DNA from: Marinifilum_A sediminis | Lineage (GTDB): Bacteria; Bacteroidota; Bacteroidia; Bacteroidales; Marinifilaceae | Direction: 5' to 3' | DNA: 64,000 nt | NCBI GenBank assembly: GCA_947496465.1 | Contig: CANMCX010000001.1 | Coordinates: 186,001-250,000 of the forward strand | In this document: piece by piece, positions 44,951 through 55,300 of the stretch | Position numbering within the stretch: position 1 is the first letter of the stretch | How the letters are laid out: every line of letters begins with the position of its first letter | Translations under genes and position numbers: made by a program | The notes under the pieces: model-generated | Told to the model about the DNA's origin: nothing | Databases searched by the model: none | Seen by the model: only the letters and a program-made list of their open reading frames with translations

Positions 44951-45943
44951 TTATTCTCTTTCTGCCAGAAATCTTTCTGCATCCATTGCAGCCATACACC
45001 CTGAACCTGCAGATGTAATTGCCTGACGATAATGAGGATCTTTTAAATCACCTGAAGCAAATACACCAGGAACATTTGTTTTGGTAGTATCTGGCTCTGT
45101 AATCACATACCCTTGCTCATCTGTCTTTAAATAATCAGCAAATACCGTTGAGTTTGGTGTATGTCCAATTGCAACAAAGAATCCATCAATTTTAACGTCA
45201 ACTTCTTGCTCATCAGCCTCTCCCATTCTCTTAATCAACTTCACACCTTGCACAACTCCATCGCCATACAATTCTTTTGTATTGTGCTCATAAAGAACCT
45301 CAATATTCTCTGTCTTCATCACACGATCTTGCATAGCCTTCGAAGCACGTAAATAATCCTTACGTACAATCAAATACACTTTCTTAGCCAGACCTGCCAA
45401 ATAAGTAGCTTCTTCAGCAGCAGTATCGCCACCACCTACAACAGCAACATCCATTCCTCTATAAAAGAAACCATCGCATGTTGCACAAGCAGACACACCT
45501 GATCCCATATATTTTTCTTCAGTTGGGAAACCTAAATATTTAGCTGTTGCTCCTGTAGCCAAAATAACCGTTTCAGCGATGATTACATTCTTACCATCAA
45601 CAATTACCTTATGTGGATAAGATGAGAAATCAACCTCTGTAACAAGTCCCCAACGACAATCTGTACCAAAACGCTCAGCTTGCTTTTTTAAATCAGCCAT
45701 CATCGCAGGTCCCGTAACACCATCAGCATACCCAGGAAAGTTATCCACTTCAGTAGTCGTTGTTAACTGTCCACCAGGCTGCAATCCTTCAATTAAAACA
45801 GGATTTAAATTGGCTCTTGCAGCATAAATAGCAGCTGTGTAACCAGCAGGACCAGAACCAACAATCAGGCATTTTACATTTTCCACATCACCCTCCGGAG
45901 TCACAGGTGCATTTTCTTTCAGATTCATTGACTTAAATTCCAT
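44951..45943 (-). CDS. trxB: Thioredoxin reductase
   Basis: The 330-residue flavoenzyme passes electrons from NADPH to thioredoxin. CLIVGSGPAGYTAAIYAARANL is the FAD motif, SACATCDGFFYRGMDVAVVGGGDTAAEEA contains the redox disulfide CATC and the NADPH motif, and VPGVFASGDLKDPHYRQAITSAGSGCMAAMDA closes the FAD site. The N-terminus is about 20 residues longer than E. coli TrxB (EFKSMNLKENAPVTPEGDVEN); an inner ATG at residue 6 is possible. TAGATTTG on the minus strand at 45991-45984 is the likely -7 element. Confidence 0.95.
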   Translation of the reverse strand: MEFKSMNLKENAPVTPEGDVENVKCLIVGSGPAGYTAAIYAARANLNPVLIEGLQPGGQLTTTTEVDNFPGYADGVTGPAMMADLKKQAERFGTDCRWGLVTEVDFSSYPHKVIVDGKNVIIAETVILATGATAKYLGFPTEEKYMGSGVSACATCDGFFYRGMDVAVVGGGDTAAEEATYLAGLAKKVYLIVRKDYLRASKAMQDRVMKTENIEVLYEHNTKELYGDGVVQGVKLIKRMGEADEQEVDVKIDGFFVAIGHTPNSTVFADYLKTDEQGYVITEPDTTKTNVPGVFASGDLKDPHYRQAITSAGSGCMAAMDAERFLAERE

Positions 45944-46214
45944 GTATGTTTAATTATTCTGTGTCTAAATAAGATTTTGAGTAGCAAATCTACAAAATAT
46001 CTAGATAACTACAAGTGTATTGAACCATAGAAAATGTTGATGAAAGCATCAATTAACTCGAATCTTTAAACTATAATCCACCTGATAGTTATACAGATTA
46101 AATATCATTTATTTTAACCAATTTGTGAAGTAAATCAATAAAGAGAAGAATACTGAATTGCAACTATTAGTTAACAAAAAAGAGCAGTTTTTTATCCTAA
46201 TTAAAACGTACCAA

Positions 46215-47255
46215 TTAAACGATACTAGTTTCCGAAGACTGCGAAGCAACTTTCTTCTCTATACTATTGAATTCAATCTGTTTTTTAATAGTAGTAGCTA
46301 AAAAATAAGCCATATTAACTGGCACTGCATTACCGATCATTTTATATCCATCGGCAACCTTTTGATAATAGAATTTAAAATCATCAGGAAAAGTTTGAAT
46401 GCGAGCACATTCTCTCACACTTAATCTTCTATACAAATCTTCTTTACCCGAAACAAAAACTCTTTTATCTTTCTCTACCAGAACCATCGGAGGAGCTTGT
46501 GGATGAAGCGGAGCATGTCTACCACCTGCCTGAATGGTAAACGATTGTTCTTCCCAAGTTCTAACTCTGTTACGAGACATGAACATACTAGAGTAGCCCC
46601 CTATCATGTATTCATGGTTGGGAATGATACAATTTTCGTGATTTGAATAGTTTTTTTCCAATGCTGGAATAGCAGTTAAAGTTAAATCTCCGATTGCATT
46701 TTTCAGATCTACTTTCGGAAGTGTTTCACTTGGAAACTTGAATTTAAAACCTAGATCTTTTCGAATTCCTATAAAAAAGACTCGTTTACGATCCTGAGGC
46801 ACATTATAATCGGATGCATTTAAGAGTTTAAATGACAATTCGTAGCCAGTACCTGCATTTTTAAAAAGCTCCTTAATATTCTCCAATGCTTCTTTATGAC
46901 GAGGCAATAACATCCCACTAACATTCTCAGCAAGGAAAAACTTCGGCTGCTTGGCTTCTAAAATTCTTATAAAATCATAAAAGAGCTGTCCCCTTTTGTC
47001 CTTAATTCCTCTTAAGGCTCCAGCCTCACTCCAACTCTGACAAGGAGGTCCTCCAATAATGCCATCACAACCAGGAACTTCATCTGATTGGATTTCCACA
47101 ATACTTCTACGATCTAATTTCGTATTCAAATGATTCTTCTCGTAAGTATCCCAAATTGTCTTGTCATATTCATTTGCCCAAACCACCTTAAAGCCAGCTT
47201 TCTCAAAACCCAAATCAAGACCACCTGCACCTGCAAAAAAAGAAACTACTCTCAT
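46215..47255 (-). CDS. DNA (cytosine-5) methyltransferase, HaeIII-like
   Basis: The 346-residue enzyme has all core C5-methylase motifs in order: I SFFAGAGGLDLGFEKAG, IV GGPPCQSWSEAGALRG with catalytic C72, VI FFLAENVSGM, VIII QDRKRVFFIGIRK, IX RRLSVRECARIQTFPDDF and X GYKMIGNAVPVNMAYFLA. The target-recognition segment, with YSSMFMSRNRVRTWEEQSFTIQAGGR, closely resembles M.HaeIII from memory, so GGCC is the predicted site (inference). It has its own -7 element (47320-47313) and lies 91 nt downstream of a PLD-type protein, the likely partner. Full-length and probably active. Confidence 0.93.
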   Translation of the reverse strand: MRVVSFFAGAGGLDLGFEKAGFKVVWANEYDKTIWDTYEKNHLNTKLDRRSIVEIQSDEVPGCDGIIGGPPCQSWSEAGALRGIKDKRGQLFYDFIRILEAKQPKFFLAENVSGMLLPRHKEALENIKELFKNAGTGYELSFKLLNASDYNVPQDRKRVFFIGIRKDLGFKFKFPSETLPKVDLKNAIGDLTLTAIPALEKNYSNHENCIIPNHEYMIGGYSSMFMSRNRVRTWEEQSFTIQAGGRHAPLHPQAPPMVLVEKDKRVFVSGKEDLYRRLSVRECARIQTFPDDFKFYYQKVADGYKMIGNAVPVNMAYFLATTIKKQIEFNSIEKKVASQSSETSIV

Positions 47256-47312
47256 AAAAACACTACAATTAAATACCTTAAATATACACTAAGAATTTCC
47301 CCTTAATCATCG

Positions 47313-47320
47313 CAAAGATA
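47313..47320 (-). promoter_or_regulatory. -7 element of the methyltransferase gene
   Basis: TATCTTTG on the minus strand in the gap between the PLD gene and the methyltransferase gene, so the methyltransferase can be made independently of its upstream neighbour. Confidence 0.55.
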
Positions 47321-47346
47321 TAAAATGAAGGCTAACAATTATCCTT

Positions 47347-48705
47347 TTACACACATCCCTTTTCAGTACAACATATAACTTGCTTACTTTCATTACAACT
47401 GCAAATATCATCAAAATTCGATGCGAACTCTTTTGCGAGTTTTGAATCTGTAATTACAACATGACTTGCAACTTCACAATGGATTCCTGAATAGGAAAGT
47501 TCAGGCATTTTTTTAAATGAAGATATATTCACTTTATCAAGATATATAAATTGTGTAGGCGTATAATTGTAAGTGCAAAAAACCAGGATATCATCTATAA
47601 GAATATACTTTGAATGAACAGATTCATTCACAAAATAGGAAACCGTTTTACACCTATACAATTCCGAAGCAAATTCTTGAAAACTCTTCACATTTTGAGG
47701 AGTTCGAAATTTAAACTCATCGAAATTACCAACTATATCTGATGGAGCTGAAAAAGTTTGAGACAAACAACTAATTTTAATGCCCCTTTTAGCACATGCA
47801 ATTAGTTCTCCCAGTACTCCTTTTTTCCTCACATCATGTGATAATTTACTATGAAATTGCGATGGAACTGTATAATTAAAGGCTGCCAGATGTTGAGCGC
47901 AAATTCTTATCTCTTCTTTTGCCCCTTTTAGTAAATCAATCAATTTTGCTTCCATCAAAAAAGAGGAATCGAGATAAAATGGAGCTGAAAAAAAAGCGCT
48001 ATCTGTATTGTTTGATTCAACCAAAGGGTAGTTGTTACAACTGGTATTTAATTCTCGTGAAAATTTATGGATATCAACAGCATTGACATTTAAATCTTTA
48101 AAGAAGCATTCAAATGCTTTTTGGTAAGCTTCCTCATTCTCGATTATAAGTAAGGATTCATTTTTAACCAAATCGCGTACTGCAAAATTAGAGGAACTTA
48201 AAATTGAGGCAAAACCATCTTTCATAGTAATGTAACATGCCTTTATGTGTAATGAATAAGGTAATTTACCTCTCGAGAATTTCTTCACATAAGGACTACG
48301 AACATACAAATGAGGAAAAAAGCGGATCGTAAATTCATCTGTATTCTTCAGTTTATAATGCTCACTGAAAATGTCTTTTGCCAAATCGTACTTCGAAAAA
48401 GTTCGATCGCTATACTGATTCGAGCGACTAAATTTGATTTTCTTTGGATTATTTGGATCAAAGCCTTCCAAAGGAATGGTAACAACATTTACTTTAATTC
48501 CACCGTAAACCAGCTCCTTCAAAAAATTATAAAATACACGGTTATTGAACAAATACCAAGCTATATCTATTTGCTGAATACGATCTTTTCTCTCCTGAAT
48601 GAATTGCATTAATTTATCAAGCAGCTTGGGTGATCCACCCTCTTGATGGAAATCAAATTTATTAGGGTATAAATTCGGAGAATCAAAATAAGAATAGAAT
48701 GCCAT
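47347..48705 (-). CDS. PLD-superfamily protein, candidate restriction endonuclease
   Basis: The 452-residue protein has two HxK-type active-site motifs: H153-x-K155 (SLHIKACYITMKDGFASILS, then SSSNF 171-175) and H364-x-K366 (SVHSKYILIDDILVFCTYNY). That makes one bilobed catalytic unit of the phospholipase D fold, as in NgoFVII- or BfiI-type restriction enzymes. There is no signal peptide, which argues against a lipase. The C-terminal tail is Cys-rich (C435, C437, C445, C446, C450) and could bind metal. It sits directly upstream of a cytosine methyltransferase on the same strand, so I read the pair as restriction-modification; other nucleic-acid roles are possible. Confidence 0.75.
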   Translation of the reverse strand: MAFYSYFDSPNLYPNKFDFHQEGGSPKLLDKLMQFIQERKDRIQQIDIAWYLFNNRVFYNFLKELVYGGIKVNVVTIPLEGFDPNNPKKIKFSRSNQYSDRTFSKYDLAKDIFSEHYKLKNTDEFTIRFFPHLYVRSPYVKKFSRGKLPYSLHIKACYITMKDGFASILSSSNFAVRDLVKNESLLIIENEEAYQKAFECFFKDLNVNAVDIHKFSRELNTSCNNYPLVESNNTDSAFFSAPFYLDSSFLMEAKLIDLLKGAKEEIRICAQHLAAFNYTVPSQFHSKLSHDVRKKGVLGELIACAKRGIKISCLSQTFSAPSDIVGNFDEFKFRTPQNVKSFQEFASELYRCKTVSYFVNESVHSKYILIDDILVFCTYNYTPTQFIYLDKVNISSFKKMPELSYSGIHCEVASHVVITDSKLAKEFASNFDDICSCNESKQVICCTEKGCV

Positions 48706-49206
48706 CTTTATTTATATGTTTAAGTTAACAACATTTAAGACTTAATTCTTAAAATTAAATAATATTATTGTACATAGAAACATACTAAGATTAGTATTCA
48801 ATATATTTTTGCTCTGGTTCAAATATTTTATAACAGAAAAGATCAAAACCTTCACTCAACTTAACTATTTTCTAGTACTAAACCTACTTTTCAGTTAACT
48901 CTATAGCTTTTAGGGATCATTACCTTTTTTTCCCGCTATTAATATATGAGTTATAGAGGATAACAACGATTCGATTATCATCTTATCCAGTCTGAAATAC
49001 TATCAAATCACAAAAAACACAACCTTCCTCTTCCCAAACCAAACCAAACCAAACACCACTATTTACTTTCAAAAACGTCAAAGAATTAATTCTTGTGATT
49101 CAATAAATTCTACAAATTTAAATTTAGAGTTATTCTACATTGTCACTAAATTCCTTATAATAGATCGATAGAACCAATGTTTATATAACAACAATTATAT
49201 ATATGT

Positions 49207-49243
49207 GTACTAAAACCTATTAATTAAAATAACATTTTAGTAC
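49207..49243. promoter_or_regulatory. Operator-like inverted repeat upstream of the giant gene
   Basis: GTACTAAAA at 49207-49215 and TTTTAGTAC at 49235-49243 are perfect complements separated by 19 nt. The right arm ends 8 nt before the -7 box, covering the -33 position. Confidence 0.45.
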
Positions 49244-49251
49244 TTAATATA

Positions 49252-49259
49252 TATATTTG
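49252..49259 (+). promoter_or_regulatory. -7 element of the giant surface-protein gene
   Basis: TATATTTG precedes the ATG at 49348 by 88 nt and the alternative ATG at 49288 by 28 nt. No -33 TTTG is visible; the inverted repeat occupies that place. Confidence 0.5.
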
Positions 49260-49347
49260 TTTCATTCATTAAATACATACGATTTAGATGAATAATATCT
49301 TCTTAAAATCACAACAAAATTTCTCTATACCTAATACATTCTACTTT

Positions 49348-52300
49348 ATGAAAATTTTTACTCTAATTGGCTTTGTTCTTATCCTACTTCTTAGCGGAAG
49401 TATCAATAGTAATGCTCAAAAGCTTTTGGAAACTTTTGAGGAATCCAATAATACAGGTGGCAATTCAGGTTTAGGACTTTGCACAGATATTGTTGGGGAT
49501 ATTAACAATGATGGGTATGATGATATAGCCATAACTGGACGAGACAGCTACTATCCAACAAGCCGTGTTTTTATTTATTATGGAGGTAAGGAATTCGATG
49601 ATACACCAGATTTAATTTTAGAAGGAGATTTGGGAGATGCTTCATTTGGAGATGCGGTATCAGGAGCTGGAGATATCAATCAGGATGGTTATGATGATAT
49701 CATAGTAGGAAGTGATGAACACAATTCAAACACAGGGAAAGCCTATATTTTTTATGGAGGTGCTGAAATGGACAATGTTGCCGACTTAGTTTTGTCCGGA
49801 GAGGGTCCTGAACATCATTTTGGTTATGGAATATCAAGAACAGGAGATATTAACAATGATGGTTATGCTGATGTTATGATCGGAGCATATGGATATAACT
49901 CCAATACAGGTCGAGTATATATTTATTATGGAGGTGTCACCATGGATGATGTTCCTGATTTAATTTTGACAGGGGAATCACCAGGTGATAGATATGGAAC
50001 AATTATATCTGAGGCTGGAGATATTAACAATGATGAATACGCAGATATTCTTATTGGCGCTTATGGGTACAGTTCAAACACAGGTCGTGTATATGTTTAT
50101 CATGGTGGAGAAAGCATGAGTACAACTCCAGACTTAATATTAACTGGTGAAACAGAAGGTGGTAACTTTGGTATTTCAATATCTGAAATTGGTGATGCAA
50201 ACAATGATGGGTTTGATGATTTTGTAGTTGGAGGCAGATCTTACTATTCGGATCGTAGAACTTTCCTGTATTATGGAGGTTTAGATATGGACAATCACTA
50301 TGATAACTACTTAGTGGAGGATAATGCCTTGTCAGGCTATAATAAACGTATATTGGTATCTGGAGCAGGTGATGTTAATAAGGATGGTTATGACGATGTT
50401 GTTTCTTTATATTATTCGCTCGATCATAAAAAGTGTCGCATATATATACACCTAGGGAGAGAGAGACTAAACAATTACCCCGACTTAACAATAACAGAAG
50501 ATTCTTATTATAATGGTTTTCGCTTAACCACAGGTGGTGATATCAACGGAGATGGCTACGATGACTTACTATTTGGTCACGGCGCATATGACTATTACAA
50601 TGGTCGTGTCTTGCTCTATTATGGTAGCGATGAGATGGATAATGTAGCTGATTTTGAAATTCTTGGGGAGGGGAAAGAAAATGCCTTTGGTAAATCTGTT
50701 TCAAGTGCTGGAGATGTTAACAATGATGGCTTTGAAGATATGTTGATTGGAGCCCAGGGTTTTAATAAAAATACGGGGCGTGCATATATTTATTACGGAG
50801 GTATTGAAATGGATTTTACACCTGATGTAATAATGACAGGAAGCGAAGGTGTAAATACATATTTTGGAAACTCGGTAGCTGGTATTGGAGATGTTAATAA
50901 TGATGGTTTTGATGATGTGATGATTGGAGCTGAGGCTTATGTCTCAAATAAAGGACGTGCCTATATTTTCTTCGGTGGCACTGATATGGATAGTAAGCCT
51001 GATGTAATCCTGACAGGAGAGGAAATTAATAATTATTTCGGTTGTTCGTTTGCTGGAGCGGGTGACGTGAATAATGATGGTTTTGACGATGTACTAGTTG
51101 GAGCATATGGTTATAATTCCAAGGGGCGTTCCTATCTATTTTATGGAGGATCAACAATGGATAATACGCCCGATTTGATCATGAATACTACGATTAACAA
51201 TAACAATTTTGGTTTGGTTGTCTCAGGGGCCGGTGACTTGAATAAAGACGGTTTTGATGATTTTGCCATTGGTGCTTTGAATGGAACAGAAATTTATTTT
51301 GGTGGATCGAGTATGGATAATGTATCTGATGTTTCCATATCAGAAGGGAAAGCATCTGAATTTGGAAAATCTGTCTCAAAAGCAGGAGATGTCAACAAGG
51401 ATGGATTCGACGATATCATTGTTGGAGATTACTCTATTAACTCAAATACCGGTCGTACTTATATTTTCTATGGAGGAACCGAAATGGACAATATTCCTGA
51501 TGTAACATTAACAGGTAAAGGAGGTGATAGTTATTTTGGAGAATCCGTAGCCGGAGGTGGTGATATCAATAAAGATGGTTATGATGATATTGCTATTGGA
51601 GAAAGAGCTGGTTATTTCGGTAACGAACGAACCTATTTTTATTATGGAGGTGCTGAAATGGATAATAATCCTGATGTCACAATAATTGAAGAAAGCAGGA
51701 TTGTTAACTTGGGAAATTCTATTTCAATTGTAGGTGATGTAAATAAGGATGGCTTTGATGAAGTCATGATTGGAGATTTTGAATCACCACATAATGGGAA
51801 AGCTTTTCTCTATACAATGAGTCCTTTGCCAATGGTAAAAACACAAAGAATTACTGATGTTACAAATCAAAATGCCACAGCTAAAGGAAACATTTTAGAT
51901 CTTGGAGACACATCACCTACTGCTCACGGTTTTTGCTGGAGTACAGATCCTTCTCCAACAATTTCAAACCATATACTTGATAAAGGAGCTGCAACAACAA
52001 CAGGAGATTTTTCTGGAAACATTAATAATCTATTTGTAGGCACAACTTATTTCATAAGAGCATTTGCAACTAATGATTCGGGAACAAACTATGGAGAAGA
52101 ATTAACATTTACGACACCAAAATCAGATCAAGCAATAACATTCAATGCACTTAATAATGTTACTTATGGTGATGCTAATTTCGAATTAACTGCAACGACA
52201 TCTTCTAACTTAGGAATTACATATAGCAGTTCAGATCACTCCGTAGCAATGGTTACTGGTACAACTCTTTCAATTGTTGGAGTAGGTACGGCAACAATCA

Positions 52301-55300
52301 CAGCTTCTCAGGAAGGAAATGATAGCTATAATGCGGCGGCAGAGGTTCAACAGTCAATAACCATCAATAAAGCAACATTAACTGTAAGTGCGGATGACAA
52401 AAGTAAAACTTATGGCGATGCCAATCCTTCCTTTACAAAAAGTTATAGCGGCTTTGTAAATGGTGAAGATAATTCTGCTTTAACTGCAGAACCAACAATT
52501 AGTTCAGCTGCCGACGCAACCACAGGTGTAGGTTCAGAGACTATTACTTTAACTGGAGGGGAAGCTGACAATTATAGCTTTAATAATATAAACGGAACTT
52601 TAAGCATCAACAAAGCAGAGCTTGTCGTAACTGCTAATAACGCAAGTAAAAACTATGGAGATGATAATCCTGCTTTTACTTTCAATTATTCCGGTTTTGT
52701 GAATGGCGAAGATGCAAGCGGACTTGATACAGAACCTGTCGCTTCATCCACTGCTAATGCTTTAACAAATGCTGGAGAAGTAGATATTACAGTCTCAGGA
52801 GGTACTGATAACAATTACAGTTTTAAGTATGTGAATGCCACTTTAAGCATTCAAAAAACTGAACTTACAGTAACAGCTGATGATAAAAGCAAGATTTATG
52901 GTGAAAGTAATCCTGAGCTAACGATAAGCTATTCTGGCTTTGTGAATGGTGAAGATGCAAGTGTCTTTAACATTCTTCCAATTGCCAATTCAAGTGCGAA
53001 CGCTACTACAAGTGTTGGTTCAAATCTTATTACTGTCTCCGGAGGAGTAGCTCTCAACTACAATATTACCTATGTAAATGGTACTTTAGATATCAGTAAG
53101 GCAGAATTAACAGTTACATCCGATGATAAAAGTAAAACCTATGGGGATGTCAATCCTTCTTTTACTAAAAGCTATAGCGGCTTTGTAAATGGTGACGATA
53201 TTTCTGCTTTAACTGCAGAACCAACAATTAGTTCAGCTGCCGACGCAACCACAGGTGTAGGTTCAGCTAGTATTACTTTAACTGGAGGGGAATCTAACCA
53301 TTACAGCTTTAATAATGTGAACGGAACTTTAAGCATCAACAAAGCAGAACTTGTCGTAACTGCAAATAACGCAAGTAAAAACTATGGAGATGATAATCCC
53401 GCTTTTACTTTCAATTATTCCGGTTTTGTGAATGGCGAAGATGCAAGTGTACTTGATACAGAACCTGTCGCTTCATCCACTGCTAATGCTTTAACAAATG
53501 CCGGAGAAGTAGATATTACTGTCTCGGGAGGTATTGATGACAATTACAATTTTAACTATGTGAATGCCACTTTAAACATTCAAAAAACTGAACTCACAGT
53601 AACTGCTGATGATAAAAGTAAAACATTTGGCGATGCCAATCCAGAATTTACGGTAAGTTATACTGGTTTTGTGAATGGTGACGATGCAAGGGTGCTAGAA
53701 TCAGAACCTGTTGCTACATCTAATGCTGACGAAAAATCTGATTACGGTGTAGCACTTATTAGAGTGTTAGGAGGAGCTGATGATAACTATAGTTTTAAAT
53801 ATATTAATGGTCATTTAGTGGTTAATAAAGCAGAACTTATTGTAACGGCAAATGATAAGAGTAAAACCTATGGTGAAAACAATCCTGATTTTACCCTAAA
53901 CTATACTGGTTTTGTAAATGATCAAGATGAAACAGTTCTAAGCTCTAAACCAATTCTTTCCACAACTGCGGATGAAACAACAGATGCAGGTTCTGCTATT
54001 ATTACAGTTTCAGGAGGTGTAGCTAACGACTATTATTTTACCTATATAAATGGTACTTTAGATATTAACAAAGCTAAATTAACAGTTTCTGCTGATGACC
54101 AAACCAAAACTTATGGTGAAGCTAATCCAAACTTTACCTTAAACTACAATGGTTTTGTAAATGGTGAAAATGCAAGCGTACTTGATACAGAACCTGTCGC
54201 TTCCTCTATCGCTAATGCTTCAACAAATGTCGGTGACCTAGATATTACAGTTTCGGGAGGTGCCGATGCCAATTACGATTTCGACTATGTGAATGGTACT
54301 TTAGCGATCAATAAAGCAGAACTATTTGTTAGCGCCGATAACCAAACGAAGACTTATGGTGAAGTCAATCCCGAATTTACTTTAAGCTATACAGGTTTTG
54401 TGAACGGTGATGGTGAATCTGTTTTAGATACCAAACCAACATGTACTTCTCTAGCCAATACGCAAACAGATATTGGTGATGTCCAAATTGTGATTAGTGA
54501 AGGTCATGATGACAACTATAACTTCAATCTGACGAATGGAACTCTAAGCATTAGTAAAGCCGAATTAACTGTAACTGCAGACGACAAAGTTAAAAACTAT
54601 GGTGAAGTAAATCCGGAGTTAACACTAAGCTATTCTGGTTTTATGAATGGTGAAGATGCAACTGCATTGACAAGTCAGCCTACACTAGCTTCATCTGCCG
54701 ATGAAACGACAGCTTATGGATCTGCTGACATTCTGGTTTCGGGAGGAATCGCTGATAATTACAGCTTTAAGTATCAGAACGGAACATTATTAATCAACAA
54801 AGCTATAGTAACCGTTACAGCAGATGATAAAACCAGGAATTACGGTGAATCCAATCCTGAATTTACCTTAAACTATAGTGGATTTGTGAATGGAGAAAAT
54901 AAGACTGCTATAAGTACAGAACCAACTGCCTCATGCCTGGCAGACCAAACTACAGAAGTTAGCGGTGTTGAAATTACGGTGAGCGGAGGTTCGGCTGACA
55001 ATTACGATTTTGACTATGTAAATGGAATGCTTTTAATCAACAAAGCGGAACTATTTGTTAGTGCCGATAACCAAACGAAGACTTATGGTGAAGCAAATCC
55101 TGAATTTACTTTAAGCTATACAGGTTTTGTGAACGGTGATAATGAATCTGTTTTAGATACCAAACCAACATGTACTTCTCTAGCCAATACGCAAACAGAT
55201 ATTGGAGATGTCCAAATTGTGATTAGTGAAGGTCATGATGACAACTATAATTTCAATCTGACGAATGGAATTCTAAGTATTACTAAAGCAGAACTAACCG

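Larger units (their letters stand above)
48706..49287. other. 582-bp AT-rich region before the giant surface-protein gene
   Basis: No ORF is seen. It contains a (CCAAA)4 microrepeat at 49034-49053, a perfect 9-bp inverted repeat at 49207-49243 and a -7 element at 49252-49259. The PLD gene starts at its left border and no promoter for it was recognised. Confidence 0.6.
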
